Of a stretch of 12,947 bases of DNA, positions 1 through 6,297 are shown in pieces; the first letter of the stretch is position 1, and every line of letters begins with the position of its first letter. The stretch lies in NCBI GenBank assembly GCA_025363535.1, contig JANYDP010000498.1, forward strand, positions 1 to 12,947, given 5' to 3'. The notes under the pieces were generated by a model. That model was not told the origin of the DNA. It saw only the letters and a program-made list of their open reading frames with translations, and did no database searches. Position numbers and translations under genes: made by a program. Source of the DNA: Verrucomicrobiota bacterium (GTDB lineage Bacteria > Verrucomicrobiota > Verrucomicrobiia > Limisphaerales > CAIQOK01).

Positions 1-225
1 CCCTCCATGAAAAGTTCCATCATGAGTTTCTTCCTGCTGACGACCGCCGTGGGCAATCTGCTCATTGTCACCATCACCAAGCTCGGCAGCGGCCACGGCG
101 ACGAAAGCGTTTCCTCGGGGCGATTCTTTTTCTACGCCGCGATGATGGCCGTGGTCGGCCTGCTGTTTATCATCATCGCCGCGCGCTACCGCTACCGGGA
201 CGAGGTGTTGGTTGCGAAAAAATAA
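1..225 (+). CDS. Proton-dependent oligopeptide (POT/PTR2, MFS) transporter, C-terminal fragment
   Basis: Only the last 74 codons are in the window; the frame is open to base 1 and the gene begins upstream. The visible part starts P-S-M-K-S and continues with a hydrophobic helix containing TAVGNLL. It then has a Gly/Ser/His-rich loop (about residues 27-40 of the fragment), a last hydrophobic helix (AAMMAVVGLLFIIIAA) and a basic tail. The 'P-(K)-S-M-K-S...AVGNLL' pattern before the final two helices is what I know from the C-terminal end of POT family carriers, which import di- and tripeptides with protons through the inner membrane. The stop TAA at 223-225 lies inside an inverted repeat shared with the convergent ABC gene. 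A different MFS carrier is possible because the diagnostic N-terminal motifs are outside the window. Confidence 0.7.
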   Translation, partial: PSMKSSIMSFFLLTTAVGNLLIVTITKLGSGHGDESVSSGRFFFYAAMMAVVGLLFIIIAARYRYRDEVLVAKK

Positions 226-246
226 ATTGTGCCCGGGCCGCGCGGT

Positions 247-252
<6 letters not shown>
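220..252. terminator. Candidate bidirectional terminator between convergent genes
   Basis: AAATAAA (220-226) is exactly inverted as TTTATTT (246-252). Between the arms several further pairs are possible (two U-G pairs, then G229-C243, U230-G242, G231-C241, C232-G240) around a GC-rich loop. On either strand the hairpin ends in a T-rich arm, as expected of a bidirectional intrinsic terminator. The stop codon of the transporter (TAA, 223-225) and that of the ABC ATPase (247-249, TAA on the minus strand) both lie in the arms. The A/T arms with wobble pairs make the stem weak. Confidence 0.45.
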
Positions 253-1203
<951 letters not shown>

Positions 1204-2043
1204 TTATTTCGGCGCGGAATCAGCGGGTGGCCTCGTTCCGGTGAAGGGATTTTTTGGGGGCGCAGTTGCCAGCTCCAGCCGCGGCGCGAACAGTGGAGCC
1301 GCGCACAAATAAATCCAGCCGATGAGCAGGTGCGCCGCGAACGCCGCCGCCAGTTGCACCAGATCCAGCGCGCCCAGGCCGTAGAAAAAAATTGCCGTCG
1401 TCAGCAGCAGCGCGCCGGGCATCAACGCCGCGCCGGCGAGTTTGCCGCTCGCGGACAGGTTGAGGTTGCGGTTCGCAAAAAATCCCACGAGCCAGACGGG
1501 CAGAAAATAAACCATCGTCAGCAAGGCCCAGCTCAGCATCAGTCCCGCGACGGTGGCACCGAAGGCCAGCCACAAAACGGGCGGCTGCCACGCGCCCCAC
1601 TTGGGTTCGAGATCAAGGCGGTTGAAAACAAAACTGCGGTCGGCGGGATATTCGATCCGGGAATAACCGAGCAGCGACAGCAAATAAATATCGTGCCGGC
1701 CAAATTCCACCTGCACCTGCGCCGGCGAACGCACCTGGCCGGCGTGTTCCAAATCCACGACGAAGGCGAGGAAGCGGTTTTCGGCGAGGAGTTGCGGCGC
1801 GGTGATGGGGCCGTTCAATTTTCCGTCACGAATTTCACCCTGGGCCGGCAGTTCACGGATCGCCGCGCCGACGACGGGGAACGATGCCGTTTTCAAAAAC
1901 CAGACGATGGTGGTGGCAGCGAGCAGCGCGACGAGCAACTGCACCAGCCACAGCCGCCCCCACGACGCGCCGCCGAACGCCGCCACGCCGGGCGGAGTCA
2001 ACGGCTCCCAGGCAAAAGGCTTCGATGGGCTTGGCTCATTCAC
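1204..2043 (-). CDS. Multi-pass membrane protein of unknown function
   Basis: Not recognised with certainty. From the GTG at 2043 it has 279 residues: a short Pro-rich cytoplasmic start, one transmembrane helix at about 30-50, a soluble loop of about 100 residues (52-153), then a cluster of hydrophobic helices (about 155-190, 203-223, 230-253) and a Pro/Thr-rich tail. This outline (one helix, extracytoplasmic loop, helix bundle) resembles DUF1189/YIP1-like membrane proteins, but I see no decisive motif. The frame stays open upstream to an ATG at 2148 and a TTG at 2160. That stretch is the heptamer repeat element and would encode a meaningless Phe/Ser/Leu-rich segment, so I place the start at GTG 2043, although AGGGA there sits too close to be a good ribosome site. 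The stop abuts the ATG of the ABC gene, which suggests a functional pairing. Confidence 0.7.
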   Translation of the reverse strand: MNEPSPSKPFAWEPLTPPGVAAFGGASWGRLWLVQLLVALLAATTIVWFLKTASFPVVGAAIRELPAQGEIRDGKLNGPITAPQLLAENRFLAFVVDLEHAGQVRSPAQVQVEFGRHDIYLLSLLGYSRIEYPADRSFVFNRLDLEPKWGAWQPPVLWLAFGATVAGLMLSWALLTMVYFLPVWLVGFFANRNLNLSASGKLAGAALMPGALLLTTAIFFYGLGALDLVQLAAAFAAHLLIGWIYLCAAPLFAPRLELATAPPKNPFTGTRPPADSAPK

Positions 2044-2069
2044 TCCCTGAGAATTAGCGGACGGGCAAG

Positions 2070-2158
2070 AGAATGGAAGATAGAAGATGGAGGATTGAAA
2101 ATGGAAACCGCCACTGACGGCTGCCCGCCTCAATCTTCTTTCCGCCATCCTCGCCGTC
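2070..2158. repeat. Heptamer-armed intergenic element, copy A
   Basis: Left arm 2070-2104 is five uninterrupted 7-bp units read on the minus strand, consensus about CCATCTT (for example CCATTCT at 2076-2070 and CCATCTT at 2090-2084). Right arm 2131-2158 is four 7-bp units read on the plus strand (for example CAATCTT 2131-2137 and CCATCCT 2145-2151; the last unit is degenerate). The 26-bp centre (2105-2130) has no 7-bp periodicity. The right arm ends three bases from the stop codon of the DUF6941-like gene. Together with copies B and C it forms a family defined by architecture more than by sequence. It fills most of the gap between the DUF6941-like gene and the membrane-protein gene. Confidence 0.7.
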
Positions 2159-2161
2159 AAA

Positions 2162-2605
2162 CTAGGCGGGCAATTCGCCGGGCGGCACGGGCTGCTGCGG
2201 CTGGTTCGGCATCGGCGCGAGGATGACCGGCACCGGATAGCGCAGCTTCATCACATCGTCCACCAGCACTTCGATGTAGTAGGTGCCGGCCACTTTGAAT
2301 TCCACCTGGGCGAACAGGGTGACGTTGGTCGCGTGATGATTCGGCTCCTGCAAACCGAACTTCACCTCGCCCTTGCGCAGGACGGTGGTCTGGTCGGGCG
2401 CGATGAGCCGGACGCCTTCGGTGAACTGGCCGACGCCGGCGGTCCAGCGGTTGAACACGCTCAGCTTGAACGCGACAACCGGCAGTTGCGGCACGCGGAT
2501 GAAGCCGATCACGCCGATCAAAAATAAATTGCCGGTGACTTCCTGGCGGATTTCCTCGCACAGGAGCGAGCATTGGAGGTCAGGGAGGATGCGGGTGGGT
2601 TGCAT
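2162..2605 (-). CDS. DUF6941-like protein
   Basis: A 147-residue soluble protein without signal peptide or membrane helix. It opens with an 'LQCSLLCEEIRQEVTGNLFLIGV' type segment (about 10-32), a pattern I associate with the DUF6941 family ('...ADxVRxExxGKxxLIGVF...'). It then has alternating beta-strand-like segments (VAFKLSVFNRW, TLFAQVEFKVAGTYYIEVLVDD) and ends in a Pro/Gln-rich tail (about 131-147). The function of the family is unknown to me; the strand pattern suggests a small beta-sandwich. The ATG at 2605 is preceded by an A-rich stretch and no Shine-Dalgarno sequence. It is separated from folD by 95 bp that contain element B and an AT-rich stretch, so it may have its own promoter. 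Confidence 0.7.
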   Translation of the reverse strand: MQPTRILPDLQCSLLCEEIRQEVTGNLFLIGVIGFIRVPQLPVVAFKLSVFNRWTAGVGQFTEGVRLIAPDQTTVLRKGEVKFGLQEPNHHATNVTLFAQVEFKVAGTYYIEVLVDDVMKLRYPVPVILAPMPNQPQQPVPPGELPA

Positions 2606-2641
2606 AATTTTTTAGTTCGTTAATTTAATTCAATTTCGTTG
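2606..2641 (-). promoter_or_regulatory. AT-rich upstream region of the DUF6941-like gene
   Basis: These 36 bases are markedly AT-rich compared with their surroundings and lie directly before the ATG at 2605. The hexamer TTCGTT occurs twice, at 2616-2621 and 2635-2640 (19 bp apart, one face of the helix roughly every two turns). No convincing -35/-10 pair can be named; the base composition and position are the only support for a promoter or regulator site. Confidence 0.3.
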
Positions 2642-2706
2642 AGTGAAGCGTGAAAAAATTGGCGTGGTCATGTCGGTGTTCACGTCTCACGCATTACGTT
2701 TCACAT
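2642..2706. repeat. Heptamer-armed intergenic element, copy B
   Basis: The right arm 2679-2706 consists of four tandem degenerate units of 7 bp on the plus strand, consensus TTCACGT (TTCACGT at 2679-2685, ATTACGT at 2693-2699). The shorter left arm 2642-2655 has two units of the same type on the minus strand (CTTCACT at 2648-2642, TTTCACG at 2655-2649), so the arms are inverted relative to each other. CGTGAA (2649-2654) and TTCACG (2679-2684) are a perfect 6-bp inverted pair. The centre is 23 bp (2656-2678). The last unit of the right arm overlaps the folD stop codon (2701-2703). Confidence 0.65.
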
Positions 2707-3582
2707 CCGCTCCGCCGCCCGCACGGTGTTTTGCAGCAGCATGGCTATCGTCATCGGCCCGACACCGCCGGGGTTCGGGGTGATTTTTCCCGCAATGGGC
2801 TGGATGTTTTTGAAATCCACATCGCCCACCAGACGGTAGCCATTCTTCGCCGTCGGATCGCTCACGCGATTTACCCCCACGTCAATGACGACCGCGCCGG
2901 GCTTCACCATGTCGGCTTTGACAAATTCCGCCACGCCCATCGCCGCGATCAAAATGTCCGCGCGCTGGCAGTGGGCCTTGATGTCGCGCGTTCCAGAATG
3001 GCAAATGGTGACGGTGGAATTCGCAGCGCGACCTTTCTGGCAGAGCATCGCGGCCATTGGTTTGCCGACGATGTTGCCGCGCCCGAGCACGACGACTTCC
3101 GCGCCGCTGGTGTTCACTTGCGAACGGGCGAGGAGTTCCATGACGCCCGCCGGGGTGCAGGGATGAAAACCGGTCGGATCGCCGAGCATCAACTTGCCGA
3201 CGTTGACCGGATGAAAACCATCCACGTCCTTGTCCGCCCAGACGGAGGAATAAATGACCGCCTCGCGGATTTGCTTCGGGAGCGGTGCCTGCACGAGAAT
3301 GCCATGCAGGCGCTCGTCGGAATTTAATTTCGCCAGCAAGGCCAGCAGTTCCGCTTCGGAAGTGTTTTCGGGAAGGATGCGCGTCTCGGAAAAAATCCCC
3401 AGATCGGCGCAGGCTTTTTCTTTCCGTCCGACATAGACTTTCGACGCGGGGTCTTCGCCGACGCGCACGAAAGCAAGGCCGGGGTGAACCCCGCGCGCTT
3501 TCAAAGCGGCCACGCGAACGGCCAGCTCATTTTGGATCTGCGCCGCGATGGCCCGGCCGTCAATGAGATTGCCGGCGGACAT
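2701..3582 (-). CDS. folD: Bifunctional methylenetetrahydrofolate dehydrogenase / methenyltetrahydrofolate cyclohydrolase
   Basis: Interconverts 5,10-methylene-, methenyl- and 10-formyl-tetrahydrofolate in the cytoplasm, with NADP as usual cofactor, supplying one-carbon units for purines and initiator fMet. At 293 residues it has the normal length. Family hallmarks are all present: YVGRKEKAC (50-58) with catalytic Lys54, Gln98 in GILVQAPLP, DKDVDGFHPVN with Asp121, PCTPAGVMELL (141-151), the dinucleotide-binding segment VVVLGRGNIVGKP (163-175), and PGGVGPMTIAML (271-282). No catalytic residue is missing. The ATG shares one base with the stop codon of the SH3 gene (TAATG), pointing to coupled translation. 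The stop codon lies inside the right arm of heptamer element B. Confidence 0.97.
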   Translation of the reverse strand: MSAGNLIDGRAIAAQIQNELAVRVAALKARGVHPGLAFVRVGEDPASKVYVGRKEKACADLGIFSETRILPENTSEAELLALLAKLNSDERLHGILVQAPLPKQIREAVIYSSVWADKDVDGFHPVNVGKLMLGDPTGFHPCTPAGVMELLARSQVNTSGAEVVVLGRGNIVGKPMAAMLCQKGRAANSTVTICHSGTRDIKAHCQRADILIAAMGVAEFVKADMVKPGAVVIDVGVNRVSDPTAKNGYRLVGDVDFKNIQPIAGKITPNPGGVGPMTIAMLLQNTVRAAERM

Positions 3583-4721
3583 TACTGCAACACTTGAATC
3601 TTTTGGATCGTGATGACGGGGGTAAATTTCCAGCGTTCGTCCAAGCCTTCTTCACCGGTCACGATGATATGCAGACCTTTGTAGCGGTTGAGATCCAGGT
3701 TGGTGGAGGTGGTGTAGAGATAGTTGATCAGGCGGCGGTTTTCCGGGTTGACCAATTCAAACTTGGTCGGGGATTGAATGCTGGTGTTGCCGCGAACAAT
3801 GCCCTCATGCTGCACGATGCGCGGGGGCAGCGGCGCGTCTTCCACCGGCGGCGGCGCGAGCGAAACCGTGCTGTGCATGGCGGCGGCGAGTTCGTTGGAA
3901 ATGATTTCCGAAGTTCTGCTGGTGGGCGGAACTTCCGTCGTGGCGGCGGCGACAACCGGAGCCTCGGTCACGGTGGTGGGCGTGGCTGGCGGTGTGGCCG
4001 CAACCGTCGGAGCTCCGAGTCCGGCGGCGGCGAGCGCGGCACCGTCCTGGCTGAGATATTGCGCGGCGACAAAGGCGTACGCCCCGGCCGGCGGCGCGAT
4101 CTTGGTCCACTCGCCCTTGGTTTCAATCTCCGTGACCGCATCGCCCTTGGCGAGTGTTCCGAGGACGCCGTAATTTTCACCGGGGCCGCCGCGCAGGTTT
4201 AATTTTTTCGGGGCTACGGTTTTGGTGGCCGCCTCAATGAAGGCGGTCTTGATCCACGCCTGGGCCGTGGCGGGCAGCGCGATCTTCGCCCACGCGGAGG
4301 GCTCTTCCGGGCCGGAATGTTTCAGTTTGATTTCTTCCAGGACGGTGACGGGTTCGCCGTTGGTGAGCTTGGTCAGCACTTCGCCGCTCAAGCCGGGGCG
4401 GGTGCGGACGTTGACGTGCTGAGCGACGACGACGGACGGGCCGGCGACCAGCGGCAGGGATTTGAATTCTGGCGCGGACGGCTTTTTGGCCGCTGCTTTT
4501 GCCGCCGGTTTAACCGCCGGTTTTTTTGCGGCCGGCTTGACTGCTGTTTTTTTCTTGGCGGCCTTGGCCGGTTTGGCCGCCGGCGCATTGGTGGCTTCGG
4601 ACAGCATCATCGGTGCGTCCAGCGGGAGCGGCGGGGGCACGTTAGTGGTGGTTTGCGCAAACACATTTGCCGAAACCACCGTGGCCAGGAACAGACTCAA
4701 TTTCATTTTCATAATCGTCAT
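3582..4721 (-). CDS. Secreted SH3-domain protein with Lys/Ala/Pro linker
   Basis: I start it at ATG 4721 because this codon overlaps the rluB stop as ATGA; ATG 4712 is an alternative. It gives 379 residues. Residues 1-22 look like a signal peptide, with likely cleavage after VFA (22|23). Next is a low-complexity segment of Lys-Pro-Ala-Ala-Lys type (about 48-84), then a first bacterial SH3 domain (about 97-163, with VNVRTRPG). A second follows (about 170-224, with LNLRGGPGENYGVLGTL), then an Ala/Thr/Pro linker (228-300). The C-terminal domain (about 305-379) is OB-like, with GIVRG, NYLYT and IVTGEE. Bacterial SH3 domains usually bind cell-wall peptides, so a periplasmic or wall-associated role is inferred. 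No enzyme domain is seen. The domain calls are firm in kind but approximate in limits. Confidence 0.85.
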   Translation of the reverse strand: MTIMKMKLSLFLATVVSANVFAQTTTNVPPPLPLDAPMMLSEATNAPAAKPAKAAKKKTAVKPAAKKPAVKPAAKAAAKKPSAPEFKSLPLVAGPSVVVAQHVNVRTRPGLSGEVLTKLTNGEPVTVLEEIKLKHSGPEEPSAWAKIALPATAQAWIKTAFIEAATKTVAPKKLNLRGGPGENYGVLGTLAKGDAVTEIETKGEWTKIAPPAGAYAFVAAQYLSQDGAALAAAGLGAPTVAATPPATPTTVTEAPVVAAATTEVPPTSRTSEIISNELAAAMHSTVSLAPPPVEDAPLPPRIVQHEGIVRGNTSIQSPTKFELVNPENRRLINYLYTTSTNLDLNRYKGLHIIVTGEEGLDERWKFTPVITIQKIQVLQ

Positions 4722-5422
4722 CCAAGTAAAGATTTTATCTCCGGTTCTGTCAATGTCCGCCATTTGCCGGGCTTCAATTCGCCGAGCCGGACTTTCCCGA
4801 TCTGCAGGCGTTGCAATCGCTTCACGGTCATGCCTTCCGATTCAAACAACCGCCGGACTTCGCGGTTTTTGCCTTCCGTCAATTCCAGTTCCGCCACGCT
4901 GCGCACTTTGCCGGAGGAGAGCAGATGCGCTTTTTCGGCTTTGAGCTTTTCGCCGTCGTGATAAATACCACGCGTGAACTTATACAACGTCTCCGCTTCC
5001 ACCCGGCCGTCCACCGTGACGAGGTAGCGCTTGCGCACGAGGTAGCGCGGATGCGTCAAGCGCAGGGCGAAGTCGCCGTCATTCGTCAGGAAAATCAATC
5101 CCTCGGTCTCGTAATCCAAACGGCCCACCGAATTCAAATTGTCCCATTCCTTGGGCAGCAGTTCGTAAATCGTCGGACGGTCAAACTCATCCTTCTTGGA
5201 GCAGACGCAGCCGCGCGGCTTGTGGAGGGCGAGGTAAAGTTTCCGCTTGGCGCGAACGGCCTTACCATCCACGGCGACGTGGTCGTGCAGCGGATCCACC
5301 TTTACGCCGAGCTGGCGGATGGGTTCGCCGTTCACCGTGACGCGGCCGGCCAGAATGATCTGCTCGCCCGCGCGCCGTGAAGCAACGCCGGCGTCCGCCA
5401 GGTATTTTTGGAGACGAACCAC
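4718..5422 (-). CDS. rluB: RsuA/RluB-family rRNA pseudouridine synthase
   Basis: Isomerises a specific uridine of ribosomal RNA to pseudouridine in the cytoplasm. From GTG 5422 it has 234 residues, normal for the group. It contains an N-terminal S4 RNA-binding domain (1-50, LQKYLADAGVASRRAGEQ), the catalytic motif GRLDYETEGL (100-109) with nucleophile Asp103, and the late motif EGKNREVRRLFE (183-194). The RluB, RluE, RluF and RsuA subfamilies cannot be told apart with certainty by eye; RluB (23S rRNA) fits best. The frame is open upstream to about 5575, but that part runs through the heptamer element and antisense to the small basic protein frame. The GTG coincides with the first base of the heptamer arm, so no Shine-Dalgarno sequence is available. 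The stop overlaps the SH3 gene start. Confidence 0.92.
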   Translation of the reverse strand: MVRLQKYLADAGVASRRAGEQIILAGRVTVNGEPIRQLGVKVDPLHDHVAVDGKAVRAKRKLYLALHKPRGCVCSKKDEFDRPTIYELLPKEWDNLNSVGRLDYETEGLIFLTNDGDFALRLTHPRYLVRKRYLVTVDGRVEAETLYKFTRGIYHDGEKLKAEKAHLLSSGKVRSVAELELTEGKNREVRRLFESEGMTVKRLQRLQIGKVRLGELKPGKWRTLTEPEIKSLLG

Positions 5423-5519
5423 GAAGGGAAAATGTAGAAGGAAGAAATAAGAATGCAGAAATGAAAAGCAGCAGAAGCGCCCGCGCCTTCCGCATTCTTC
5501 ATTCGGCACTCTTCCTTCG
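5422..5519. repeat. Heptamer-armed intergenic element, copy C
   Basis: The best developed copy. The left arm 5422-5463 is six consecutive 7-bp units on the minus strand, pattern nCATTCT (GCATTCT at 5456-5450, CATTTCT at 5463-5457, degenerate towards 5422). The right arm 5492-5519 is four units on the plus strand (GCATTCT 5492-5498, GCACTCT 5506-5512). Because the arms are inverted they can pair: AGAATGC (5450-5456) with GCATTCT (5492-5498), and GAAGGAAGA (5437-5445) with TCTTCCTTC (5510-5518), bulged between. The 28-bp centre (5464-5491) is GC-rich. The element fills the whole gap from the rluB GTG to one base before the stop of the small basic protein. As RNA it would fold into a long imperfect hairpin, which could attenuate, terminate or process the transcript. 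Confidence 0.75.
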
Positions 5520-5520
5520 C

Positions 5521-5676
5521 TCAGGCTTCTGGCTTGGTCTTGCGGAGGCCGGTGATGCGGTCGCCGTCTTTCCACTGGCCGCGTTTCTTGAGCAGTTCGG
5601 TGCGTTCAAAACGCTTGAGGACATTCCGTTTCCCGCCCAACATGGCGGCGGCGCGCAGACTGTTATGCTGTGACAT
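5521..5676 (-). CDS. Small basic protein (Verrucomicrobia/Chlamydiae family)
   Basis: A 51-residue, strongly basic protein beginning MSQHNSLRAA and carrying KRNVLKRFER (16-25), LLKKRGQW (28-35) and a TKPEA end. I recognise this as the short family named 'small basic protein' (TIGR04137 as I recall), restricted to the Verrucomicrobia-Chlamydiae group. Its composition suggests binding to ribosomal or other nucleic acid; no role has been proven to my knowledge. It is shorter than common gene-calling cut-offs and is easily overlooked. The ATG at 5676 is preceded by GGA at about 9 bases, a weak ribosome site. It lies upstream of rluB, an rRNA-modifying gene, with only element C between, which fits a link to the ribosome (inference). 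Confidence 0.9.
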   Translation of the reverse strand: MSQHNSLRAAAMLGGKRNVLKRFERTELLKKRGQWKDGDRITGLRKTKPEA

Positions 5677-5862
5677 AAATCAAATTCCGTGTTTTTTCGG
5701 TTGTTGTTTCCCGCCCCGAGAAGAAGCGGACGGTGTTTGTATCATGGCCGGGAACAAAATGCCAATGGTTAATTTGACCGACTTCGCGCTTGACCGCAGG
5801 GGGAACCACAAGCAGCCTGCCTGCGCGGAACCGGAACGGCCCCGCAGAAAAGAGAGTTTCAA
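5677..5862. other. Divergent intergenic region
   Basis: This gap of 186 bases lies between the small basic protein gene (leftward) and the CBM48 gene (rightward), so it should hold promoters for both. A minus-strand promoter candidate is listed separately. On the plus strand the heptamer TTGACCG occurs twice (5774-5780 and 5790-5796, 16 bp apart) and CGCAGG/CCTGCG form an inverted pair (5795-5800, 5820-5825), but no -10 box stands at a proper distance. Short open frames here have no recognisable product. Confidence 0.5.
5736..5765 (-). promoter_or_regulatory. Candidate sigma-70-like promoter for the small basic protein gene
   Basis: Read on the minus strand, TTGGCA (5765-5760; five of six bases of the -35 consensus) is followed after 18 bp by TACAAA (5741-5736; four of six of the -10 consensus). 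A shift to GATACA gives 16 bp. Transcription would begin near 5729 and leave a leader of about 53 bases before the ATG at 5676. It may serve the whole minus-strand block. Confidence 0.35.
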
Positions 5863-6141
5863 ATGCCAAAACAAAAAACTACGAAGCAGAAAATCACCTT
5901 CTCCCTCACGGCCTCCACCGCTAAAACCGTACAATTGGCGGGCGACTTCACCGGCTGGGCACAATCACCAGTGGCCATGAAAAAACTCAAAAGCGGCGTG
6001 TGGCGGGCGGCGGTGAGCATGGCGCCCGGACGCTACGAGTACCGCTTTTTGGTGGACGGCCAGTGGGCGGACGATCCCGGTTGCAGCCTCAGACAGTCCA
6101 ATCAATTCGGCGGCGAGAACTGCGTTTGTGTGGTGGGCTGA
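5863..6141 (+). CDS. Single-domain CBM48 (glycogen-binding-like) protein
   Basis: A 92-residue protein made up of almost only one carbohydrate-binding module of family 48 (isoamylase/AMPK-beta type early-set beta-sandwich). Family marks: VQLAGDFTGW (23-32), Trp47, GRYEYRFLVDGQW (56-68), the following Asp-Pro (71-72), and the NQFGGENCV end (80-88). A short Lys/Thr-rich start precedes the domain. Such modules bind alpha-1,4-glucans; here no catalytic domain is attached, so a free glycogen-binding or regulatory protein is inferred, and sugar binding is not certain. It is one of the few genes in the window with a Shine-Dalgarno-like site (AGAGAG, 5852-5857 approximately, before ATG 5863). The next gene is 156 bp away and unrelated. 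Confidence 0.88.
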   Translation: MPKQKTTKQKITFSLTASTAKTVQLAGDFTGWAQSPVAMKKLKSGVWRAAVSMAPGRYEYRFLVDGQWADDPGCSLRQSNQFGGENCVCVVG

Positions 6142-6297
6142 ACTCCGGCCGGCCGGGCAAAGATTGTTGCCGTCACCCCGAAAAAACATTGCTTTGCCGA
6201 TTCCCTTCTGGCTTCATGTGGCGCGTTTAATTACGTCGCGGCACACGCTCTTGACGGGACAAAATTCCCTTCAATTTTTTGCGGCCAAAGTCGAGCC
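6142..6297. other. Intergenic region upstream of acyP
   Basis: These 156 bases presumably hold the promoter of the acyP-led transcription unit. TTGACG at 6251-6256 resembles a -35 box, followed by the AT-rich run at 6271-6280, but no clear -10 hexamer can be named. GGCAAAG (6156-6162) and CTTTGCC (6192-6198) are inverted but 29 bases apart and without a T-run, so I do not call a terminator for the CBM48 gene. Confidence 0.35.

Noticed and set aside
5422..5519. CRISPR array or minisatellite
   Set aside because: The units are contiguous 7-mers without spacers and in two inverted arms; no repeat-spacer alternation and no cas genes.
5423..5575. N-terminal extension of the pseudouridine synthase
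   Set aside because: The extra residues come from the heptamer arm and from the antisense of the small basic protein gene; the S4 domain begins right at the GTG at 5422.
5744..5980. Small plus-strand frame starting before the CBM48 gene
   Set aside because: It overlaps the CBM48 start in another frame, is rich in Pro, Arg and Lys, and resembles no family.
6156..6198. Terminator for the CBM48 gene (GGCAAAG/CTTTGCC)
   Set aside because: Seven-bp stem but a 29-base loop and no T-run; too weak to list.
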